Below, in pieces: positions 5,639-11,380 of a stretch of DNA of 11,380 nucleotides; position 1 is the first letter of the stretch, and every line of letters starts with the position of its first letter. Source of the stretch: Intestinibacillus sp050255995 (GTDB taxonomy: Bacteria; Bacillota; Clostridia; Oscillospirales; Butyricicoccaceae); assembly GCA_050255995.1 (NCBI GenBank), contig JBFWIM010000059.1:1-11380 (forward strand), given 5' to 3'. A program made the position numbers and the translations under genes. A model generated the notes under the pieces. The model worked only from the letters and a program-made list of their open reading frames with translations. It did not search any database and was not told the origin of the DNA.

Positions 5639-7555
5639 ATGAATCTGACAGAGGCGCTGCAGCCCGCGATGGACGCGCTGACCGGCCTTTTGACAAAATA
5701 TCCGCTGGTCGGACAGTGGTACACGGCGGTCACGCGTTTCGCCTTTCCGCTGCTTGCCCTTGCGATTCTGGCGTCCGCCATCCGTTCGCTGCTGCGCGTG
5801 CGGCACGAGCCGGAGATCTGGGCGTATCTTGCCCTGCCGAACGGCGAGCGCGTGCCCCTGACCCACTGGGAAAACATCATCGGGCGGGCGGGCTCGGCGG
5901 ACGTTACGCTGAACTATCCCTCGATCTCGCGAAACCACGCCGCGCTGATCCGCGCGGACGACGGCTCCTGGTCGCTGCACGAGCTGGGCTCATCCGGTGG
6001 CACGCTGGTAAACGGCAAAAAGGTGAACGGCGCCGCCGTGGTGGGGGATGGCGACACGGTCAGCCTCGGCGGCGTGCCGGTGGTGCTGCTGTCCGTCGCG
6101 CCGGAGGAGCGCGCCCGCCAGGTGGAGGAGCGCCGCGCAAAAGACAGGCCCGTGCCGCCCTGGGGTTCGCTGACGCTGCTGACCCTGTTCCAGGTACTGA
6201 CCGCCCTCCAGCTGATCATTACCAAGGGCGGCGAAACCCCGGTCGTCATTCCGCTGACCTTCTTGGGCTTTACGCTGGTGTGCTGGCTGTACTGTATCGG
6301 CATGCGCGCGTTCCGCAGGGTCGGCTTTGAGATGGAGACCATTGCGTTTTTCCTGTGCACGCTCTCGCTCGCGGTCGCGGGCTCGTCCGCGCCGGAGGAG
6401 ATGCCCAAGCAGCTGCTTTCCATCCTGCTCGGCATGGCGATTTTTGTCCTGCTCGGCTTTTTTCTGCGCGACCTTGACCGCGCCGACAGGGTGCGCTGGG
6501 TCATGGCGGCCGCCGCGATCGGCCTGCTGGCCGTAACTCTGGTATTCGGCCGCGAAATCCATGGCGCGAAAAACTGGATTTTTATCGGCGGGTTTTCGTT
6601 CCAACCGTCCGAGTTGGTCAAAATCTGTTATATTTTTGCGGGCGCGGCAACACTCGACCGGTTATTCAATAAGCGAAACCTGACGTTGTTCATCGTGCTG
6701 ACCGCGGCCTGCGGCGGCTGCCTCGCGCTGATGAACGATTTTGGCACCGCGTTGATTCTGTTTGTGACCTTCCTCGTCATCGCCTATCTGCGTTCGGGCG
6801 ATTTTGCCACGCTGGCGCTCGTCTGCTCGGGCGCGGGCATCGGCGGGCTGATGCTGGTGCGTCTGAAGCCGCACATCGCGAGCCGCTTTTCGGCCTGGGG
6901 ACATGCCTGGGAGGACGCCTCGGGCAAGGGCTTCCAGCAGGTGCGGACGATGTCCGCCGCCGCGTCGGGCGGGATGGTCGGCGTCGGCCCGGGCAAGGGC
7001 TGGCTGTCCGGCATCTTTGCGGGCGATACCGACCTGGTTTTCGGCATGCTCTGTGAGGAGTGGGGGCTTATCATCGCGGTGCTCGCCGTGCTGTGCATTG
7101 TGACGCTCGCTGTGTTCGCGGTACGCGCGAGCCGCGCGGGGCGCTCGTCCTTCTACACCATTGCGGCGTGCGCCGCGACCTCGCTGCTCGTCTTCCAGAC
7201 CTGCCTCAACGTGTTCGGCGCGGTCGATCTGCTGCCGCTGACCGGCGTCACCTTCCCGTTCGTGTCGAACGGCGGCTCGTCCATGCTGTCGGCGTGGGGA
7301 CTGCTGGCCTTCCTCAAGGCGACCGATACGCGGCAGAACGCCTCCTTCGCCATCCGGCTGTTTTCACGCCGGGAGCTGCGCGCCGCGCCGGAGGGCGGCA
7401 TGCCGCCCGCATCCGTCCGGGCGGAGGAGGACGTCGATCTGACCGCCGACGTGCCGACCTACCGCCCGCCTGAGGCCGGGGACGGGGAGGACGACGGTTT
7501 CTACGATTTTTCGCAGAACGCGGCCTATTTCGATGACGAGGAGGACGAGCGATGA
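5639..7555 (+). CDS. FHA-domain / SEDS peptidoglycan polymerase (FtsW/RodA/SpoVE family) fusion
   Basis: A 638-residue membrane protein. SEDS proteins polymerise glycan strands from lipid II and pair with class B PBPs. Domains in order: an N-terminal membrane segment (about 33-52); a cytoplasmic FHA domain (about 78-150) with the core IIGRAGSADVTL, SISRNHA and HELGSSGGTLVNG; a linker (154-173); then a SEDS core with about ten membrane segments (175-560). SEDS signatures present are GAKNWIFIGGFSFQPSEL (309-326), the NDFGTALIL segment (366-374), GVGPGKGW (448-455), DTDLVFGMLCEEWGL (463-477; its DTD matches the conserved Asp motif tied to catalysis) and LLPLTGVTFPFVSNGGSSM (531-549). A hydrophilic acidic tail follows (565-638). 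The usual FHA Asn in SSNGT is Gly120 here, while Arg83, Ser97, Arg98, His100 and Asn125 remain. The start has a good AAAGGAG site. The stop overlaps the PBP start. Confidence 0.95.
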   Translation: MNLTEALQPAMDALTGLLTKYPLVGQWYTAVTRFAFPLLALAILASAIRSLLRVRHEPEIWAYLALPNGERVPLTHWENIIGRAGSADVTLNYPSISRNHAALIRADDGSWSLHELGSSGGTLVNGKKVNGAAVVGDGDTVSLGGVPVVLLSVAPEERARQVEERRAKDRPVPPWGSLTLLTLFQVLTALQLIITKGGETPVVIPLTFLGFTLVCWLYCIGMRAFRRVGFEMETIAFFLCTLSLAVAGSSAPEEMPKQLLSILLGMAIFVLLGFFLRDLDRADRVRWVMAAAAIGLLAVTLVFGREIHGAKNWIFIGGFSFQPSELVKICYIFAGAATLDRLFNKRNLTLFIVLTAACGGCLALMNDFGTALILFVTFLVIAYLRSGDFATLALVCSGAGIGGLMLVRLKPHIASRFSAWGHAWEDASGKGFQQVRTMSAAASGGMVGVGPGKGWLSGIFAGDTDLVFGMLCEEWGLIIAVLAVLCIVTLAVFAVRASRAGRSSFYTIAACAATSLLVFQTCLNVFGAVDLLPLTGVTFPFVSNGGSSMLSAWGLLAFLKATDTRQNASFAIRLFSRRELRAAPEGGMPPASVRAEEDVDLTADVPTYRPPEAGDGEDDGFYDFSQNAAYFDDEEDER

Positions 7556-8931
7556 AAAAGATCGAGCGGCGCGCCTTTTTCTGCCTGCTGCTGGCCGCGG
7601 CGCTGATACTGGGGCTTTCCGTGTTCTGTTTCCGCTTTGTCGCGGACGGCGGCTCGTGGACGTCTTTCCCGTCGAACCGCCATCTGTATAATAAGCAGGG
7701 CGTGCTGATCGGCGGGCGCATTCTGGACCGTAACGGCGTCGTCCTGTCCGAGACAAAGGACAGCGGGCGCGTCTACGCGGAGGATAAAACCGTGCGCCGC
7801 GCGACGCTGCACGCCGTCGGCGACGCGGCAGGCAACATCGGTACGGGCGCCCAGACCGCCTTTGCCGACAGGCTCTCGGGCTATAACCTGATTACCGGGG
7901 CCTATTCGCTGATCGGCGTGGGTGCGGGCTCCAATCTGTATCTGACGATCGACGCGAACCTCAACAAGGCCGCTTATCAGGCGCTCGACGGCCGGCGCGG
8001 CGCGGTCGGCGTGTACAATTATGAGACCGGCGAAATCCTGTGCATGGTCTCCACGCCGGCGTTCGATCCGGCGAACCCGCCCTCGTCGGGCGAAATCGAG
8101 CAATCGGACAACTGGAACGGCGCATATGTCAACCGCTTCCTGTCCGCGACCTTCACGCCGGGTTCGGTGTTTAAAACGGTCACGCTCGCCGCCGCGATCG
8201 ATCATGTGCCGACGCTGTTCACCCGTACCTTCACCTGCGACGGCCACTTTAAGGTCGGCGGGCAGGACATCACCTGCCCCGAGGCGCACGGCGACATGAC
8301 CGTCGGGCAGGCGCTCGCGGTTTCGTGCAACGGCGTGTTCGGCGCGCTTGCCACCGAGGTTGGGCCGAACGTCATGGCGGAATACGCCGGGAAAGCCGGG
8401 CTGACGGACAGTATTTCGGTTTCCGGCATCCGCACCGCCAAAGGCAGCTTTTCCTTCCCGGCGGGCGACCCCGCAAACCTCGCCTGGGCGGGCATCGGGC
8501 AGCATAACGATCTGGTGAACCCCTGCAACCTGATGGTATACATGGGCGCGATTGCGCGCGGCGGCATCCCGACCACGCCGCAGCTTATCCGCCAGACGAC
8601 CACAGCGGGCGGCATCCCGACCAGCATTTATCTGCGGAAACACGGCGCGCGCATGCTGGAGGAGGCTACGGCAAACAAGCTCTCCGACATGATGCGTGAC
8701 GATGTGCTGACGAACTACGGGGAGGATCGTTTTCCGGACATGCAACTCTGCGCCAAGTCCGGCACGGCCGAAGTCGGCGGCGGCAAGCGCCCGAACGCCT
8801 GGTTCGCGGGCTTTTCGCGCGATCCGGATCATCCCTATGCCTTTGTCGTCATGGTGGAAAACGGCGGCGGCGGCAATGCGGTTGCGGGCACAGTCGCGGG
8901 CACGGTGCTGCGCGCGGCATTCCAAAGCTGA
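7552..8931 (+). CDS. Class B penicillin-binding protein (PbpA/PBP2-like transpeptidase)
   Basis: Peptidoglycan D,D-transpeptidase of 459 residues, anchored by one N-terminal membrane segment (about 8-30) and acting outside the membrane. The three penicillin-binding motifs are all visible: Ser205-Val-Phe-Lys208 with the acylated serine (TPGSVFKTV), Ser258-Cys-Asn260 (SCNGVFG) and Lys402-Ser-Gly-Thr-Ala406. The short N-terminal region (about 48-150, GGRILDRNGVVLSE, NLYLTIDANLNKAAYQAL) is the usual class B non-catalytic domain in compact form. No PASTA repeats follow, and the chain ends soon after VVMVENGGGG. This resembles the short PbpA type found next to RodA in Actinobacteria. ATG overlaps the SEDS stop (ATGA), so translation is coupled and a 1:1 SEDS-PBP complex is expected. 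A terminator follows. Confidence 0.95.
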   Translation: MKKIERRAFFCLLLAAALILGLSVFCFRFVADGGSWTSFPSNRHLYNKQGVLIGGRILDRNGVVLSETKDSGRVYAEDKTVRRATLHAVGDAAGNIGTGAQTAFADRLSGYNLITGAYSLIGVGAGSNLYLTIDANLNKAAYQALDGRRGAVGVYNYETGEILCMVSTPAFDPANPPSSGEIEQSDNWNGAYVNRFLSATFTPGSVFKTVTLAAAIDHVPTLFTRTFTCDGHFKVGGQDITCPEAHGDMTVGQALAVSCNGVFGALATEVGPNVMAEYAGKAGLTDSISVSGIRTAKGSFSFPAGDPANLAWAGIGQHNDLVNPCNLMVYMGAIARGGIPTTPQLIRQTTTAGGIPTSIYLRKHGARMLEEATANKLSDMMRDDVLTNYGEDRFPDMQLCAKSGTAEVGGGKRPNAWFAGFSRDPDHPYAFVVMVENGGGGNAVAGTVAGTVLRAAFQS

Positions 8932-8951
8932 AATTTTTCACACGCACAGAG

Positions 8952-8989
8952 AAAAACCCGCTGCTTTCGCCCGAAAGCAGCGGGTTTTT
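8952..8989. terminator. Bidirectional terminator, PBP / nitroreductase
   Basis: AAAAACCCGCTGCTTTCG (8952-8969) is perfectly complementary to CGAAAGCAGCGGGTTTTT (8972-8989), with a tight CC-centred loop. A- and T-runs on the two sides let it work for both convergent genes. Its right arm touches the nitroreductase stop codon at 8989-8991. Confidence 0.92.
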
Positions 8990-9792
8990 TATACGGGTTG
9001 TCCGGTTTTTCGCTGCACGCCAAGCAAGGCGTCGATCGCAACTGAGATTTCCATGCCGTAGTGGCCGCGGCCCTGCTTTTCGAAAAGGCCGCCGCTGCCC
9101 CACTGCCAGCGTCCGCCCGCGGGCAGGGCAAAATGCGCCTTGGCGATGCCAAGATCTATGTCGTACAGACGGTTCATATCGGGCACGGATGCGGAAACCT
9201 CGCCCGGCGCGTAGCGCAGCCTCACCGGCTGGCGGTTCCGCGCGGAGGGCGCGCGCCGCACGGCCTGAATTCCTTCCATAAACCAAGCAGGCGCCGGCAC
9301 GTCGGATTCATACATCTCCTCAAGATCCTTGGTATCCCGGTGAGCCAGGGAGTAGATGAGAGACTCCTTAACGCCCCGCCGCTCCGGCACGGAGCCGACC
9401 GGGATGACGCAAAACAGCTTTTCACCGGGCGCGAGCACACAGGGACAGCCGTCAGGATCAAAGGTGCCGCCGACCCAGCAGGTGCCGAGGCCGAGTCCGC
9501 AGGCCTCCAGCACGAGCAGTTCGCCAAAATAGCCCAGCTTTTCACCCGCATGCGGATCGTCCTCGCGGCCGATCATGGCGAAAAAGCTTTGCACTCCCGA
9601 AAAAAGACCGTAGCTCCGTCCAAAGCGTATAAATGCCCGCGCGCCATTCTCCACCAGCTCGATCCGGACGCCTCCCGCGCGGGAAAACTGAACGATACGC
9701 GCGCAGAGGATCGTTTTTTGTTCTTCCGTCAGCGGGGTGGGCAGATAGCTGCGGCGGGATATGCGCCGCGCAATCACCTGTTCCACTGTCAT
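8989..9792 (-). CDS. Nitroreductase-family protein (TM1586-like, fused double domain)
   Basis: Probable FMN-dependent oxidoreductase of 267 residues; natural substrate unknown. ATG at 9792 is preferred because GGGAGG (9802-9807) lies 9 bases upstream. An earlier ATG at 9801 abuts that site, and the far upstream ATG at 9924 precedes the promoter. The N-terminal half starts like a nitroreductase (VIARRISRRSYLPTPLTEEQ, 6-25) and continues with YGLFSGVQSFFAMIG (61-75) and GELLVLEACGLGLGTCWVGG (90-109). The C-terminal half repeats the fold's FMN-contact type motif (VRRAPSARNRQPVRLRY, 178-194) and has DIDLGIAKAHFAL (211-223). Two half-domains in one chain are the known layout of the TM1586-type group, in which one chain mimics the usual dimer. 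The gene is monocistronic, with its own promoter and a terminator at its end. Confidence 0.85.
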   Translation of the reverse strand: MTVEQVIARRISRRSYLPTPLTEEQKTILCARIVQFSRAGGVRIELVENGARAFIRFGRSYGLFSGVQSFFAMIGREDDPHAGEKLGYFGELLVLEACGLGLGTCWVGGTFDPDGCPCVLAPGEKLFCVIPVGSVPERRGVKESLIYSLAHRDTKDLEEMYESDVPAPAWFMEGIQAVRRAPSARNRQPVRLRYAPGEVSASVPDMNRLYDIDLGIAKAHFALPAGGRWQWGSGGLFEKQGRGHYGMEISVAIDALLGVQRKTGQPV

Positions 9793-9829
9793 ATGCGCCA
9801 TCCTCCCTTGTGCCTGTCCGTTTGAACTC

Positions 9830-9859
9830 ATTATAACAAAGCTATGAGCCAAATGCCAG
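9830..9859 (-). promoter_or_regulatory. Candidate promoter for the nitroreductase
   Basis: On the minus strand a perfect TATAAT (9835-9830) is preceded at 18 bases by CTGGCA (9859-9854), which matches four of six -35 positions. Transcription would begin near 9823, about 30 bases before the chosen ATG. This also argues against the upstream start at 9924. Confidence 0.6.
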
Positions 9860-9931
9860 AGATATCCCTGTTCCGGAAGAAAAAAGGCTGCGAATTTCTG
9901 TGAAAAACGACAGTGAGCGGGCATGGGCGCG

Positions 9932-9962
9932 AAAAAACCGCCGGAGCCTTGCGCCCCGGCGG
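9932..9962 (-). terminator. Terminator of the Gfo/Idh/MocA dehydrogenase gene
   Basis: Read on the minus strand, CCGCCGGGGC (9962-9953) pairs with GCTCCGGCGG (9947-9938) with one G-U pair and a five-base loop, followed by six T (9937-9932). It begins 22 bases after the stop codon at 9984 and separates this gene from the nitroreductase unit. Confidence 0.88.
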
Positions 9963-9983
9963 CGGTGCGTTTGCAGGTGGCGG

Positions 9984-11117
9984 TTACTCCATATCGGAGA
10001 CCTTGATCCAGCGGCCTTCTTTGGCGGATTTTGCCATCGCCGCCATGACTTTGTCCACGTAGTGGCCATAGGCGATGTCGATATCAATGTCGTGACCGTC
10101 TACGATGGCGGTCAGGATATCGTGCGCCTGAATCGCCATAATATCGCCGTAGGAGATGCCGAGCTCGTCGGTGGCGCAGAAGCGCAGGTAGTCACCGTGC
10201 TCCACATTGCCTTTGACGGCCGTATAGCCGCGCGCGGCCTTTTCGCTGTCGAGGCTAAAGTACTGCAGCTCATTAATGCGGGTCAAGTCGTACTTAATCG
10301 AACCCTTGGTGCCCTGGATTTCGTATGCCAGGCTGTCCGGACGGGCAACCGAAACGCGGCTTGAGGACATGGTGCCCAGACGCCCGTCCTCATACCGCAC
10401 GATGACGTAGATCTGGTCGTCCGTGTCAATGCTGACGGTCTTGCCCGTGTCGCTGCCGTCCGGGCGGGAAGGGAACACGATGTCCCAGGAGGCGAGCACG
10501 GAATCAATCTTCTTGCCAACGATCATATCGGACAGGCTGATGATGTGCGCCGTCAGGTCGCCGAGCGCGCCTGTGCCGGCAAACTGCGCAAGCTGCCGCC
10601 ATTTTGCCGGGGTATTGGGATCGGCGCAGTAGGAGCAGTCGAACTCTCCGCGGAAGGTGACGAAATCGCCCAGCTTGCCGGACTGCATCAGCTCTTTGGC
10701 GTAAACATTTGCCGGGCATTTGGTATAAATAAAGTCTACGAGCGACTTGACGCCCGCCTCTCTGACCGCTTCGACCATGGCGCGGCCTTCAGGCAGGGTA
10801 TTCGCCATCGGCTTTTCGCACAGGATGTGCTTGCCGGCTTTTGCCGCCGCGATGGCAATTTCAGCATGGGTAAAATTGGGGGTTGCGATGATGACCAGAT
10901 CTACGGCGGGGTCGTCCACGACGCTGCGCCAGTCGGTTGAGTGCCTCTTGTAGCCGAAACGGTCGCAGGCCGCGATCGCCGCCGCCTCGTTGACGTCCGC
11001 GACCGATTCAAAAACCGGCAGGATGTCGCCATACGCCTGACGCACGTTCGTCAGGCCGATGGAGTGGTAGTTGCCCATCCAGTTTGCGCCGACAAGGCCG
11101 ATGCCAATTTTCTCCAT
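9984..11117 (-). CDS. Gfo/Idh/MocA-family NAD(P)-dependent dehydrogenase
   Basis: Cytoplasmic oxidoreductase of 377 residues, acting on a sugar, inositol or related polyol; the exact substrate is not readable. The N-terminal Rossmann fold begins IGIGLVGANWMG (4-15), a variant of the glycine-rich NAD(P) loop, and continues with the strand-helix DLVIIATPNFTHAEIAIAA (73-91) and the family hallmark CEKPMA (100-105), whose Lys102 is usually catalytic. The C-terminal alpha/beta domain carries GTGALGDLTAHIISL (181-195). Asp187 and His191 match the Asp-x3-His pair that normally finishes the active site. Length is normal. ATG at 11117 follows GGTGAGG (about 11125-11131) at good spacing. The gene stands alone, with its own promoter and terminator, and no transporter or other sugar gene is near, so pathway context is absent within this window. 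Confidence 0.93.
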   Translation of the reverse strand: MEKIGIGLVGANWMGNYHSIGLTNVRQAYGDILPVFESVADVNEAAAIAACDRFGYKRHSTDWRSVVDDPAVDLVIIATPNFTHAEIAIAAAKAGKHILCEKPMANTLPEGRAMVEAVREAGVKSLVDFIYTKCPANVYAKELMQSGKLGDFVTFRGEFDCSYCADPNTPAKWRQLAQFAGTGALGDLTAHIISLSDMIVGKKIDSVLASWDIVFPSRPDGSDTGKTVSIDTDDQIYVIVRYEDGRLGTMSSSRVSVARPDSLAYEIQGTKGSIKYDLTRINELQYFSLDSEKAARGYTAVKGNVEHGDYLRFCATDELGISYGDIMAIQAHDILTAIVDGHDIDIDIAYGHYVDKVMAAMAKSAKEGRWIKVSDME

Positions 11118-11140
11118 TGCAGTTTCCTCACCTTTCTGTT

Positions 11141-11170
11141 ACAGGGAACCGGCTGTGCCGCCATCCCTGT
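11141..11170 (-). promoter_or_regulatory. Leader hairpin before the dehydrogenase ribosome site
   Basis: On the minus strand ACAGGGA (11170-11164) and TCCCTGT (11147-11141) pair, with an inner GGC/GCC stem possible in the loop. It would occupy the 5' end of the transcript and ends about 10 bases before the ribosome site. It could stabilise the message or serve as a binding site. It matches no riboswitch class I recognise. Confidence 0.35.
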
Positions 11171-11186
11171 GGTTGTCTGTGCTCTC

Positions 11187-11215
11187 ATTTTACTGCAAAT
11201 TGCCCAAAATGTCAG
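11187..11215 (-). promoter_or_regulatory. Promoter of the Gfo/Idh/MocA dehydrogenase gene
   Basis: On the minus strand CTGACA (11215-11210), a 17-base spacer and TAAAAT (11192-11187) each match consensus at five of six positions with ideal spacing. The transcript would start near 11180, about 62 bases before the ATG, and include the leader hairpin. Confidence 0.65.
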
Positions 11216-11279
11216 CAGGTAACCGAGCGTGGTTTGTTTACATTCTTGCTTTTATTTTAGGGCATTATATAACATTTCG

Positions 11280-11285
11280 TATAAT
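11280..11285 (+). promoter_or_regulatory. Possible -10 element pointing out of the window
   Basis: TATAAT at 11280-11285 directly precedes a 35-base palindrome. No good -35 is present at 16-18 bases upstream. Together with a GGAG at 11373-11376, four bases from the window end, it hints at a plus-strand gene starting just beyond the right edge. This is weak and depends on sequence not shown. Confidence 0.3.
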
Positions 11286-11320
11286 ATATTTAACTGATTC
11301 TTCAAGAATCAGTTAAATAT
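11286..11320. repeat. 35-base perfect palindrome, candidate operator
   Basis: ATATTTAACTGATTCTT (11286-11302) and its exact complement (11304-11320) flank a single central C. The arms are AT-rich and lack a U-tract after them, so a terminator role is unlikely. Position immediately after a TATAAT box and upstream of the dehydrogenase promoter suits a repressor site or a divergent operator. The AT-rich block containing it differs in base composition from the rest of the window. Confidence 0.6.
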
Positions 11321-11380
11321 CAAAAAAACGCAATGATCAAGAGCGATAGACCCCGGAAATAAGAAAATACACGGAGATTA

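Noticed and set aside
4618..5880. 420-codon minus-strand frame across the AraC gene and the start of the SEDS gene
   Set aside because: It spans two clear plus-strand genes and a promoter, has a low-complexity Arg/Ala-rich product and no family match.
7525..8925. 466-codon open frame on the minus strand opposite the PBP, slightly longer than the PBP itself
   Set aside because: The plus frame has all three penicillin-binding motifs and translational coupling. The antisense product is rich in Arg/His/Ala with no family resemblance. Long antisense frames are expected where third codon positions are mostly G/C.
9793..9924. Longer nitroreductase start at 9924
   Set aside because: It would place the TATAAT promoter and the GGGAGG ribosome site inside the coding region; the added residues are not family-like.

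Overview
The window looks like a chromosomal segment of a GC-rich, Gram-positive-type Clostridia (Bacillota) bacterium, probably from the gut Oscillospirales/Ruminococcaceae range. This is inferred from strong GGAGG-type ribosome sites, G/C-rich third codon positions against AT-rich promoters, U-tailed stem-loop terminators, and the gene families present. No rRNA, tRNA, CRISPR array, insertion sequence or phage gene was seen.

Layout, left to right. (1) Positions 1-1537, minus: the first 512 residues of a membrane-fusion (HlyD/MacA/YknX-type) adaptor of an efflux pump, cut by the left edge. It carries two lipoyl/coiled-coil units in tandem. (2) Positions 1538-2009: a divergent intergenic region with promoters for both neighbours, a 15-bp palindrome and a long inverted repeat. 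(3) Positions 2010-2873, plus: an AraC-family regulator. (4) Positions 2940-4334, minus: a MATE-family multidrug/cation antiporter, separated from (3) by a bidirectional terminator. (5) Positions 4335-4635: a second divergent region with a terminator-like hairpin and two AGTGCAAC repeats lying on the -35 regions of candidate promoters. (6) Positions 4636-5508, plus: a second AraC-family regulator. (7) Positions 5639-8931, plus: a translationally coupled pair, an FHA-domain/SEDS (FtsW/RodA-type) fusion and a short class B penicillin-binding protein. (8) Positions 8989-9792, minus: a TM1586-type nitroreductase. (9) Positions 9984-11117, minus: a Gfo/Idh/MocA dehydrogenase. (10) Positions 11118-11380: an AT-rich promoter region with a 35-bp palindrome and hints of a plus-strand gene starting just beyond the right edge.

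How the genes work together. The SEDS glycosyltransferase and the class B PBP transpeptidase form a classical peptidoglycan synthase pair. The fused FHA domain suggests that Ser/Thr-phosphorylation signalling could be wired directly into the polymerase. The left part has an efflux theme (membrane-fusion adaptor, MATE pump), and the second AraC regulator shares its control region with the MATE gene. The nitroreductase and dehydrogenase are independent single-gene units, each with its own promoter; the dehydrogenase also has its own terminator.

I did not find an obviously new multi-gene system. The most distinctive items are the FHA-SEDS/PBP pair, the duplicated adaptor architecture, and several palindromic control elements.
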